Positions 37,603 through 51,324 of a stretch of 64,000 nt of DNA are shown here, piece after piece. The stretch lies in NCBI GenBank assembly GCA_023231475.1, contig JALJEE010002349.1, positions 1 to 64,000 of the forward strand. The letters run 5' to 3'. The DNA comes from Seison nebaliae (Eukaryota > Rotifera > Pararotatoria > Seisonacea > Seisonidae). The position numbers and the translations under genes were made by a program. Each line of letters begins with the position of its first letter. Position 1 is the first letter of the stretch. The notes beneath the pieces were generated by a model. It worked only from the letters and a program-made list of their open reading frames with translations. It was not told the DNA's origin and did not search any database.

Positions 37603-38277
37603 ATGAATAATAATACCGTTCTGATTAAATCTCAATTCTCTTCATTCTATACCAATCACACAACCAATGGAATTGTTTATAACGGAATCTTACCACCATT
37701 ACCATCAAGAAGACCATGTCCCACCCCAGAACAGATCGATACATCGACCAGACATCGTTCTTTCAAACCGTTTCATCATAAAGTTATCATTAAAACTGAA
37801 AGTTTACCGATCATTCATCATAAACGGAAATTCAACAAACGTGAAAATGAAAAAAGGAAAATTCTTCCAAAAATTAAAATTCGAAATGTTAAAAAAGAAA
37901 AACGATTAATTTCAAGAGAGAAGAAATTATCTCATTTATCAGAAAGTTCCACAGACATTTCGAAGAGTTTAAATAATTTGAAGAAAATTGAAGAATTGAG
38001 AAAACTGCAAAAATCGTTCGATATTTATTATGTGAATAAAGACAGGAAATTGTTAAACGATAAATTGATAAGTCAAATGAAAAATGAAGGAGATTTTAAT
38101 TTGAGTAAAGTTCAAGAAATTTCAAGAGAATCATCTCCAAACAATGATGAAATGGAAGAGATTCATAATAAGGAATATCAATTGAAATTGATGAAGGATT
38201 TAAAAGAATTCTCGCAACAAAATTTACGTTCCGTTCAAACGAATTACAAGAATACTTTACCTACAGAACGAAGTTAA
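37603..38277 (+). CDS. Lysine-rich orphan protein, 224 residues
   Basis: An uninterrupted ATG-to-TAA frame of 224 codons in a 70% AT region, unlikely to be open by chance, with base composition like the neighbouring genes. No domain is recognised. After a Ser/Thr/Asn-rich start comes a Pro-rich patch (ILPPLPSRRPCPTPEQ), then a strongly basic segment (KRKFNKRENEKRKILPKIK, then RNVKKEKR) that could be a nuclear localisation signal. Next is a probable alpha-helical, charged region (LNNLKKIEELRKLQKSF) to the end. No signal peptide or membrane segment is visible. It lies between the filamin and TMEM272-like genes on the same strand, with about 560 and 680 bp gaps. It could be a single-exon gene or one exon of a larger one. 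Confidence 0.5.
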   Translation: MNNNTVLIKSQFSSFYTNHTTNGIVYNGILPPLPSRRPCPTPEQIDTSTRHRSFKPFHHKVIIKTESLPIIHHKRKFNKRENEKRKILPKIKIRNVKKEKRLISREKKLSHLSESSTDISKSLNNLKKIEELRKLQKSFDIYYVNKDRKLLNDKLISQMKNEGDFNLSKVQEISRESSPNNDEMEEIHNKEYQLKLMKDLKEFSQQNLRSVQTNYKNTLPTERS

Positions 38278-38955
38278 TTTTTTTTCAGACAAAAAATGAT
38301 GATGAAATAATGAGATAAAATTAGTGGCAGACAAATTGATAAATAAATATTCCCATCAGAAATTATGATTATTGATTTTTAAAATTATTTTCTTTTTTCT
38401 TTTGAACCTATCGGAAAATAATAAGAATTATTTTTTAATTTTTAGATATTATCTTTGAACGACGACTGATGACTGAGAATTCTGCTAAAAATACTGTCAA
38501 GTTCACAGTCAATATAAAATCATTTGCTTCAAACTTTCAAAGAAATATGCGAAAACTCTTCACACATGCGGTGCCAGTGGAGGATGGAGCAGCTGGCTAT
38601 GAGTGAACATATTTACTAACATCATACTCAAAATGACTTGATATTCTTCTCTCACTTCCCAGAAAGTATGTTGTTGAAAATTCTTCAAATTAAATAATAA
38701 GAATTTTCAATTAAATTGATACACCTACTTAGACATACGTAGCATCATGTGAATAGAACGAAAATAATAAAATAATTCAAAAAAATATTTCAGTTATTTT
38801 CACTCATCAAATATTTTCCTTTTTCGATCTTTTTATTTCTTTTATGAAGACAACTATTTCTCACTTTCATTATTCATATCATTCATTATAGACAATGGTC
38901 GATTAGGACGATCATTTTATTTCGAACGAATCACTCCCTAATCTGAAGCAGTTTA
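38278..38955. other. Spacer upstream of the TMEM272-like gene
   Basis: AT-rich spacer with no clear ORF. It probably includes the 3' UTR of the orphan ORF and the promoter of the next gene. Confidence 0.45.
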
Positions 38956-40200
38956 ATGCCGTATGAACATTCACGACATCTTACCTCGGACGAATTCATC
39001 GACCAGGTCTTCAGTTCAATTTCTGCTGAAGATGACAATAATAATGAGAATAAGAAATTATCGAAACGATATGAGGAGAATAATTACTCACAAGGAGAAT
39101 ATGTGTCAATTATACAGAATCGTTACAGTAAATATTATAGTCGGGATTATTATAAATATCAATCCTATAGTTGTTGCAGTTGTACAAGTTGTCGGACATG
39201 TTGTTATCAATTCATTCATTCATCAATCGATAGTAAACGATTATCGAAAGTTTATTATACAGTATTGAAAGTATATTCGTTGCAGAAGTGGACGAATATC
39301 GTTCTCTACATCTATTTCATTATTGCGGTGGGTCATATAATTTTAGGTTTATATATCGATCAATGTCCAGCCGAACCCAATTTACCTTTTTACCATTTAG
39401 TCGAAGGTTTCATTCAATTCATTCTACTCGTCCGCATTTATGAGAGGAAGAAAGAATTAAGTTCGCTCAATAACAAATCGGAAATACAAGAAAATAAAGA
39501 TAATCGAATACAACCTTTGACGAATATGAGAATGAATATGAGAGAGAAAGTTGATACGATAAAAAATATTAGCAAACAATATTTGACAGCCACCAAACAG
39601 TTCAAATCATATTCCAGAGGCAACCGTCCACCATACGAACAATTAATCGAGTCAGCAATTCATCTACCCGAACATAATTTCGAAAAAATCTGTCAACATT
39701 GTCTTCGACGACGATATTTGATAAAATTTGGGAAGATATTGGAGACGGCGGCGACTAAACAGAAAGTGAATTTTAATGGGAATAAATTATTAATCAATAA
39801 GAGATCGAAGAAGAAGGATTTGGTTGATCAATACAAGCGAAAGAAACGGACAGTAAAAGTGAAAGTGAGAGGATTAATTTTTGTGGATTCGATAATATTA
39901 ATCTTAAAATTGGCTTGGTTCATTTATGGGAACATTTTATTTTGGAAGTTGTTCATGCAATCAAATTTAGAAGAAAGAATGACAATTGAAACGCCGACAC
40001 ATTGGTGTTCACCTGCCTTCATCAATTCGACGCTTTTTCATATGGTTTTCGTTTATTTCAATATCGTCGCTTGGATACTTGTCATCAGTTTAACATCATG
40101 TTACGTTCGACAAAAAATTCTGAAATACAGAAAAGAACAAAATATTTTTTTTGACACATTAGATATCGATACGGAATCAGATGACGCATTTACCGATTAG
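38956..40200 (+). CDS. TMEM272-like four-pass membrane protein
   Basis: A single exon of 414 codons from an ATG. Four hydrophobic segments are visible. TM1 contains TNIVLYIYFIIAVGHIILG, and TM2 follows the family-type motif YIDQCPAEPNLPFYHLVEG. TM3 is FVDSIILILKLAWFIYGNIL and TM4 is MVFVYFNIVAWILVISLT. The C-P-x-EP-x-P signature after TM1 and the W-x-x-GN-x-x-x-W signature in TM3 are typical of invertebrate TMEM272-like proteins, whose function is not established. Two features are unusual. A cysteine cluster (SCCSCTSCRTCC) precedes TM1 and could be palmitoylated. A basic loop of about 150 residues lies between TM2 and TM3 (KKDLVDQYKRKKRTVKVK at its end), where relatives usually have a short loop. 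The C-terminus is acidic (DIDTESDDAFTD). Confidence 0.72.
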   Translation: MPYEHSRHLTSDEFIDQVFSSISAEDDNNNENKKLSKRYEENNYSQGEYVSIIQNRYSKYYSRDYYKYQSYSCCSCTSCRTCCYQFIHSSIDSKRLSKVYYTVLKVYSLQKWTNIVLYIYFIIAVGHIILGLYIDQCPAEPNLPFYHLVEGFIQFILLVRIYERKKELSSLNNKSEIQENKDNRIQPLTNMRMNMREKVDTIKNISKQYLTATKQFKSYSRGNRPPYEQLIESAIHLPEHNFEKICQHCLRRRYLIKFGKILETAATKQKVNFNGNKLLINKRSKKKDLVDQYKRKKRTVKVKVRGLIFVDSIILILKLAWFIYGNILFWKLFMQSNLEERMTIETPTHWCSPAFINSTLFHMVFVYFNIVAWILVISLTSCYVRQKILKYRKEQNIFFDTLDIDTESDDAFTD

Positions 40201-43200
40201 AACTATCAATTTTGTATTGGATAGGCGAACTAATAACATGTAGTGAAAACGTGTCATGGATGATTTTTTCCTATCATTTAATGGATTAACTTTTACAAGT
40301 AATCAATATGAGATTGGAAGATTACTCGGTAGAATTGTACGATAATATTCATGGTATGAATGAAACGAATAAGAACTTTACGAAAATTTCAAGAAAGTTT
40401 ATCGTCCGAAATTTCACCCCGAAAATGTTTCGGGCGGATCAGTGAATATTATTCGGATTTTTTTCTCACGAATCTCGTCGTTTCTCCATCGATCGAAGAT
40501 GATGAATTTATATGAATTCTTTTTAATTTTTATTTTCGTAATATTGATTTTTATATAATAAACATTTTTCATATTAATTTTTTTTCCCGTCATCAAATTC
40601 TTCAATAGAGAATCGACGGGATGTTTAGTGGAGTTTAATAGTGGAATAAATCGAATAATAGGAAGAAAGTCAATTGGAGATTTATGTTTTGGTTGTTCAG
40701 CAAATATACATGCTTATTATAGTCGGAATGAGTGATGGTAATCGATGAGAAATCGAATAAATAAAGAAGAATTGATCAATAATTGTTGTTTGGGAACTGA
40801 CTGAATGAGATATGAGTTGATGGAAATGATAATAGAAAGATTATAATAATATTAGTTAATCGATAATAAGTCGTAACAAGAGAACAATATCGATGTATGA
40901 CGTCAGATATTTGTTTAAGTTCATATGAAAATCAGAAATATTTTCATGAATAAATAATTTTTAATAGACGAATTTAATAAGAAAGATTCCTATGTTTAGA
41001 AATATGTTTAATTCATTTCCAACTTGAGAGAGTTACATGAGAGAGATTAAATCGTTATTCTTTCTTCTATTCCACTTGAATTATGATTCCATATATTATA
41101 TTGTGGTCATCCATTCAAAGATCAATAATAATAATACGCAACGAAACATCATCATAATCGGTAGAATAATCGGAATTGACAGAAGATGTAAATCGAACAA
41201 ACGGATTCTGCGAGAAAAACTATGAGAATTTTTCTCAAGCCGAACACGTTTCATTTCTAATAATGATCGTCCATCTTTCTGAAACTTTTGAAAGCCAAAA
41301 AATGAGAACGTTCAATTTCCGTTAAGATGTTTCTTTAATTTCCTTTTATTTCCATCCTCTTCTTTTATCAATTTCATCTTTCTAACTTTCATCTCTAACA
41401 CTATTCTCTAAATACATGTCTCTTCAACTTCATGAGATATGTCCGTATCAGAATTTCATCCTTTCTCAATTCAACGTGAGAAAAAAGTCATTAAAAACAA
41501 CTTGTAATTATTCGTGAAGATGTTCCATTTTGAAATAATATTCGTCTTCCTTCCCTTCCTTCTTCCTTCACTTACTAATTTCCCTTCATAAGCGTGTCCT
41601 AATTTGTCAAGCAACTTCATCATATCGATTTTTCTTGAAGAAAATGAAAACTATTTTAGTTGAGTGGTGAAGTGGTATTAATAATTTTCATTCGTTATTT
41701 TTCTTCATATCTTCGCCTACTTTCCTCCCAGTCACCTTTGCGAGGGGAAAGATATGTTTCGAAAAAGGTTTCATTTCACTCAATTCACTTTTCTCGCTCA
41801 TCATGTTATAGAGATCAATTCAATTATCTTAACTTGTATGATTGATGAGAGTAAATAACAGAATATCAATATAATTCCTTTCATCACATATTCCTCATAT
41901 TATATGGCACCTCGACAACATCTAGACTGGGATCATATTAATAAGATGTAATTGAAACTGTACGAACGTTCATAAAGCAGAACATCGTGTTGAATGAGGT
42001 TAAGATGATAGTATTGAATTTCGACGGACAGTTCTTGGAGAAAGTATTTATTTCGTTTGGAGGTCATCCACGAAGAAGAAAAATGTTCGAGGTTAATCTA
42101 CATTCTATTGAGGACTCGGGTGGAAATGAGTGGTGCATATCATTTCTATTTATCGTATGGAAGAAAGAAGAATCGAATCCACAATTCCATTTATTATTCT
42201 CCATAAAAGAACGGAATAAATGCTTCCATCCTCCAATAACATGTTCAAATAGACAATTATATTATAAACCTCAAATGGAACTCTTCAGGTCAATAATTTC
42301 CCTTCAATCTCCGTCGAAAGTACAACATCCGTTAAGTATCAGAAGTTCGAGTTTATTTGGAACACGATCGAATTCGTTTCTTATTAAAAAATGGATTTAT
42401 TTTCCCTTAACAATATCCTTGCTTACTACTATGTACTATTCTTCCCTAAACATTCTATCAATAATAGGAAATACGTATCGGATATCCGTCCGACACTTGG
42501 TCGAAGAACATCATTGGAATAACTGACCATTATCAGAGTAAACTATTCAAACATGTAATTGAGGAGATCTACTCATCTATTTAGAACAGATAAGGAAAAC
42601 AATAAGAAGAAAAAGATGATTAGAAGCAAATCCTTTCAATGTTCTCAATCGAAGAACTTATTCGAAGTATTCGGATGGAAACGTTCGCACGAGTACATTC
42701 CTGAAAGAAATGAAACTAATCGATTTATTCATTTTTTAGAAGTCTTATGTTTTGTTTCTCGTTTCGTTTCAACTCTCCAATAATCTCACCGCCAATCTCC
42801 TACAAGAACAAATATTACAGAACAACAACAACAATCTGTTTGTAATTCGTTCAAAATTTTCATCGTCGTCGTCATCAATCCTCTCATCAATTTCCATATG
42901 AAGAAGAAAGAAATCATGATAAATTTAAAATTCACTATTCTTCTTCATTCCCGTCGATGGGAATGGAAGAGAGATATCGATGATGAAATAGAGATTCCTT
43001 TCAGTTTTTTTTCTTTTGTCATGAAAAATTAACTTCTTTCTCTTGAATAGAAAACGTCATAGTTTAAGTTGAAGTTGAAGTATCGATCTAATGCTAATAT
43101 GATGTCATATTTCTCTTCGTCTTCGTATTCATTTAGGTCAAAATGGTTGACGCAATTTCTCAGATTCGACGAGAAACCATTTGTACGATATATATGAAGA

Positions 43201-44607
43201 GAAGATGAATTGCATCAAATACCTCGTCTCATCAGACGAGAATATATCGAAGTGTTTTCTATTTATAAATTTATTCATCATTCTTATAATCCGACATCAT
43301 CTTAGAAACTGAATGAGAGATAGTGAATAATCCGATTTCCACAATATGATTTCTTTCAGAAATATGTAAGTGTCAAAATCAGTTTGGAAAGGACCTAGAT
43401 CTTATTATCAGTTACTTGTAGGCTGAATAGAAAAGATTATCAGAGGAGAAGGTTGCAATTAAACTTTCTGTTTTCATTCATCAGATTTGTCATTGTGGTG
43501 ATATAGTGGAACTGGGTTAAATTAATCAGAACTTGTTGTCTATGAGAAGATAGAAAAGAAGGAGAGCATTATTCACCACGTCCAATTGTCCTTTAATCCC
43601 TAATTGTTTCGTTATTATTGATAACTTCACCATCCATCCACACATGGATAATTTGGATGAAACAAGAAAATGTTATTTTCTACAAATCACATTATTCTTC
43701 TCCCCCAACAACCATAATCATACAATCGAAATCGATGAATGATATTCTTTCTCCATCCATTCCATTCCGGCACATGTTCCAACGACACTCACTTAATGGA
43801 AATTCCTGTTTTGAACAATTCCAGCAGCAACGATTATCCTGCTGAAATGGAATGAAAGAGATAAATGAGAGATAAATATCAATTTATAGTTCAAGTAAAA
43901 TAACTTAATTGATAAATCTTTTGTATTCGACGTGGAATAATTTCAAATAATATAGGAACAATATGTCATAATGGAAAATGTGGACAAAGTATAATCATAT
44001 CGGAACATTTTCCTTAACGATTCTGTCATTCCTTCCAATATTTATCGTGTTCTCTCAAAACTTTATTAGGAATCATGTCATCGATACTTTTGTATCGAGG
44101 CAGAGATTCGTGAGATTCGTTCTTTTCGATTCTTTTTATCTTTTCTTCTTTTTCCAAACGGAACTATCCAGCTGAAGAGAAATATTAAAGTTTTTGACCA
44201 ATGGTCACGCACGTTTTGACTTTCTCCATGATTTAATTATGCTATTCCATTCTTTCTATGGGATGTGGATGGAATCAATTCTCTATCTTTCTTGTCTTCC
44301 GAAACAAAACGACGATGATTCAATCATCCCACAACAAATATTCAGTCACGATCATTTAAAAAAATGGAACATTTTACATATTTTGACTTTAACTACTCAA
44401 AGAACGTCGATATCAGGTCACTCTATGTCCACTCGCCTAATTGCTTTCAGTTCCTATTTAATGCCACAGGAATTATGTCTCAATCAATCTTATTCATTCC
44501 AACATTTTCCATTTTCTTTCTCCATTTTTGAATTGTTTCATCTCAGATCTTTTTTTCATCCCAAACAAATTTACAATTTAGAAATATCCAGTTTCCCCTC
44601 ACCAGAT
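40201..44607. other. Gene-poor 4.4-kb region
   Basis: No gene can be supported. The longest open frames (for example 179 codons at 41987-42526, and an upstream extension of the next gene from 44194) lack domain, codon-usage or splice support. No tRNA-like cloverleaf was found by eye. It probably holds the TMEM272-like 3' UTR and the regulatory region of the EGF gene. Confidence 0.45.
40418..40434. other. Perfect 7-bp hairpin downstream of the TMEM272-like gene
   Basis: CCCGAAA-ATG-TTTCGGG forms a 7-bp stem with a 3-base loop about 220 bp after the stop codon. It is GC-rich against an AT-rich background. It could be a 3' UTR element, or chance. Confidence 0.4.
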
Positions 44608-47624
<3,017 letters not shown>

Positions 47625-48027
47625 AGAAACGATCGTCCTGCCTACTCGAAATATCGGGAAAGATATCACAATATATTATCACACATACACACACAAATGT
47701 TAACGAAAATAGTCAAACCAGAAGAATTTTGTTCAAATAATTTTTATTAAACATATTTCCAAATTGAGCTCGTTGTCAAATTTGTGAGAATTACATAGAT
47801 ATTGTGAATTATCAAATTGTCCGTAATGTAAATATTTGATTTGTCTACTTCATTCTTCAAATTCTTTTTCATTCATACAAATAATTATTCTTTCATTCGT
47901 TTATTATTCTCATCAATCTTTTCTACTCCTTTTCTTTTTCCTTTTCCTTTTCCATTTGGTTTCAGTTCAATCCCATGTGGCTCATTTATGTTATGAATCA
48001 TCGAATAATTGAGTCATCTCTTCTTAT
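47625..48027. other. Convergent 3' spacer
   Basis: About 400 bp between two genes that converge. It contains a CA-rich run (ACACATACACACACA near 47680) and the two 3' untranslated regions. Nothing else is recognised. Confidence 0.5.
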
Positions 48028-49384
48028 TTACAATAAATTGTTCTTGTATTTAACATGTTGTTGGAAGATCCAGCCCACGTATTGAGCCACGTTCATATTA
48101 ATCGAATAACCGTTACAATTCTCATGACCAAAACTAACGATACCTAATTGTAAACTAGCGTTATTCGTATGAATAAACAAGGCCGATCCACTATCACCCG
48201 AACACGTGTCTCTCTTATCCAACCAATTATTATAGGAAGTACAAAAGGTTTTCCTGTTATCCTCTCTCAATTGTGGAACGCACAAATGAGATGGTAAAAT
48301 GTATAAAATCGTTTGACGTAGATCATTTCCATAATTTACGAATTTATCATCTGAAAAATTATTTGAAATTTAAACATATTTTTCAAATTTTTCAAATAAG
48401 TCCCAACTTGTCACACCGTAACCATTAACGATAATTTCGTCGTTATAATGAGATGTAAGATCGAAAATTTTCTCATCAAAATTTAAACAGATTAATTGAA
48501 TGATTGTCAAATTAAACGGTTGTCGAACGGAAACGAGAGCAATATCATCTTTGACGATTTGATTCCGATTCTTATTGTGATAATGTTGATAAATGAATGA
48601 TTGACGTTTATAATCATACAACTGATTTTCATGATAATCACGATGCTGAAATCATAAGAATTCGATATTTGAAAAATATTTAAAAACATTAACAATTATT
48701 ACTGATTCGATTCGTTGCATTTCTTCGTACAATTGGAAATTGATGGCGGAAACATAAACTTCACCCTTAATCGTTTTCGCTTCATCAAAACAGTGAGCTG
48801 CTGTTAAGATCATCGTTGGTGTAATGAGACTACCACCACAAATGGTGTTGTTGATATTGAGCAAAACTTCCCATCCATTGGCATTTGTTGACCAACCACC
48901 AACAATGCGTTTCCTCCTAATTCGTCTTCTTCTCCTTCGTCCACATCCTAAACAATTTTCAAAAAAAATTCAAATAAAATATGAAACTGTATTCGCAATT
49001 CAATCCAGTATATCCGGAGTAACATCTGCACATGATTAATTGATTGTTGATCATAGTCAAATAACCATTAGGAGAACAATTTAAATTATTCAATAATTCT
49101 TCAGGACAAAAGGAAAAAAATGTGAATAAATAAAAATTCGAAAATAAAATGTCACTTGTTTCACAACGAACACCGGTGGTGTGAATTGGACAAATACATT
49201 TGGTTTGTAGTAAATTCTCTTGACAATGACCTCCATTCTCACACAAATTCCTTGTGCAATTATAAGTCAATCGAACTGTGATTAGAATAGTAATTGATAT
49301 AATCACAACGAACGGAATTGAGCAGACTATATAACGACAGATTGGTATGGAATTCTCACTCTTATCATTCCAATTAACAATCAT
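48028..49384 (-). CDS. Type II membrane serine protease with EGF-like modules
   Basis: Five exons (49384-49156, 49098-48988, 48947-48703, 48645-48408, 48350-48028), 381 residues. A short cytoplasmic N-terminus precedes a membrane anchor at ~19-38 (VCSIPFVVIISITILITV). An EGF domain follows (CTRNLCENGGHCQ, ending CICPIHTTGVRCE) and then a half EGF (MCRCYSGYTGLNCE). The catalytic domain starts at IVGGWSTN. The triad is visible: His in LTAAHCF, Asp in KDDIALV, Ser in CSGDSGSAL. Asp six residues before Ser (RDTCSGDS) predicts trypsin-like cleavage after Arg/Lys. The usual GDSGGP is GDSGSA here. The activation site is preceded by GRRRRRRIRRKR, far more basic than in ordinary zymogens, so a furin-like convertase is the likely activator (inference). 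It lies tail to tail with the EGF/chitin-binding gene. Confidence 0.86.
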
Positions 49385-51324
49385 TGAGTATTATTCTCTA
49401 TCAACACTCTCCTTGGGAGAATGATGTATTTTGTTTCATGTAATAAAAACTAAATAATTTGATCCGTAATTTACAAATGGATTTGTTGATTATTTAACAA
49501 ATAGACGATATAAATCGACGTGATTAACAAATGCATTATTTCGCTGCTTTCCTGCGTCGTGCCAATAGCGAACGAATTGTAAATTATATTGATTAGGTCG
49601 ATATCGTCTTATTTCTTCAAGTCAACATAAATAATTTTATGTAATTTATTTTTAATCAAATTAACTAATCAACTGATAAAAGAAAAAGGGGAGTAGTGGT
49701 ATATTAAAATAGTTTTTTTTATTCAATTTAGAAAGAAAATGGAACGAAACAATTTTCTCCTTTCATTCGATGAATGAAAGAAAATAATTTTTGATGTGGA
49801 AATTATAAACGAATAAGAGAAAATTAGAATAATTCCTTCAATTATTAATTTCATAATGACATCGTACAGTCATTTTCCCTTGTACTATAAAATCGGATGC
49901 AATTGCCAGTGCACTACAAAATTGTGCATATGACCTTTCATTTATTGAGTGACATCATTGAATGAACATTAAGAATGATTGTTGGAAAGGAAAGGTAAAC
50001 CTTTGGAATAAAGAAAATGTGCATATCGAATCTTCTCCGATATTTACATTTGATGGCAATACAATTGATCCACCTGTCTGCCAAAACAAAATAAAATTAC
50101 CAAATTACATTTTTTTCATAATGGCGACACATGTGAATGGAATGGAATACATGTGGAATAATGATAAGAAAACGAATTTTATTTATTCATCAGTTCATTC
50201 AAATACCAATAATAACTTCTCCATAAATTCCGTATATGATTCGACGCATATTTGCCATGACATCATTCTTCGTCAATAGATACTTGTCATTCCATTCAGT
50301 GGATTTGCTTAAGAATAAAAATAAATTTGCTTTCAGTACAATACTTTCTTCGAAATACAAATACCAACATTTTCACTTGAACTTCTACGTCTCCATTCTC
50401 ATCCACTTTCCCTTCTTGTCTTCTTCCCGACATTTGGAGTGGAACGATTTTTTCTAAAACTACTCAACTTTTCCAAAAGTTAATAAGCTCTAAATCTAAC
50501 ACATATTCATCTTCATTATATACCATATTCTTCATTTATTAAAAACACCGAAAACCTGAACATTCAAATAAGAATGTTATTAACAAATTAATTTTTGTAA
50601 AAATATCGTAATTTTTCTTCACACAAAACTCACAGATCGTTAACTTTTGTTCATTTCCTGTACCATTATTCGAATTACTAATTTTATCTTGTTAAATTTC
50701 GAGGTGCGCATCCTTAATGAAGGGAATGGTCAATAACATTAATAATAATAATAATAGTAACGATGAAACTAGTAATTTTGAGAATATTTTACGAAAAATG
50801 TTTATCTCTTTTTTATGTAATAAAATTATATATTATTACATATTTATCCCAAACTATATTTCGCATATGTATTTCTATGTATTCCATTTCCTTTCTAATT
50901 TACTCCGAAGGAATTTGAATTTATAATAAATAAAAAGAATAAATTAAAAATTTTTCATTAAATCATAACAAAATAATGGGAATTTTAAAACTTAAATTAA
51001 TTGATACAATGATAATAAATTATAATTATTAATCCTTCGAAATATTATGGAAGAGTAATGGAAGATAATTTTGAAGTTGAAGAACGATGTACACGAAAAT
51101 ATGCAAACAATTGACAATTTTTTTGGTGAATATTTATATTAGGAACCATTCAATTAATTCAGTTCAATTTGATTATGTCATCATAAGATAAAATGGAAAT
51201 TAAGTCACGTTTTTCAATTAATGTATTTCATGTTAATTGTCATTTGTTGATGAATGAATTGAAAAACATCAATTCCATTAATATGTGGAAGAAAACAAAA
51301 TAAGTATTGGAAAGTGAAAATAGA
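49385..51324. other. 1.9-kb intergenic region
   Basis: It separates the divergent protease and DEG/ENaC genes, so both promoters lie here. A 105-codon ATG frame at 49962-50279 shows no recognised domain or signal peptide and is left unannotated. Confidence 0.45.

Noticed and set aside
41987-42526. 179-codon plus-strand frame
   Set aside because: It begins without an ATG, has no recognisable domain and the composition does not resemble neighbouring genes.
44194-44607. Upstream extension of the EGF gene frame
   Set aside because: The ATG at 44608 opens with a clear signal peptide; sequence before it lacks features and would bury that signal.
49962-50279. 105-codon ATG frame between protease and channel genes
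   Set aside because: No signal peptide, domain or splice partner; likely chance in a 1.9-kb spacer.
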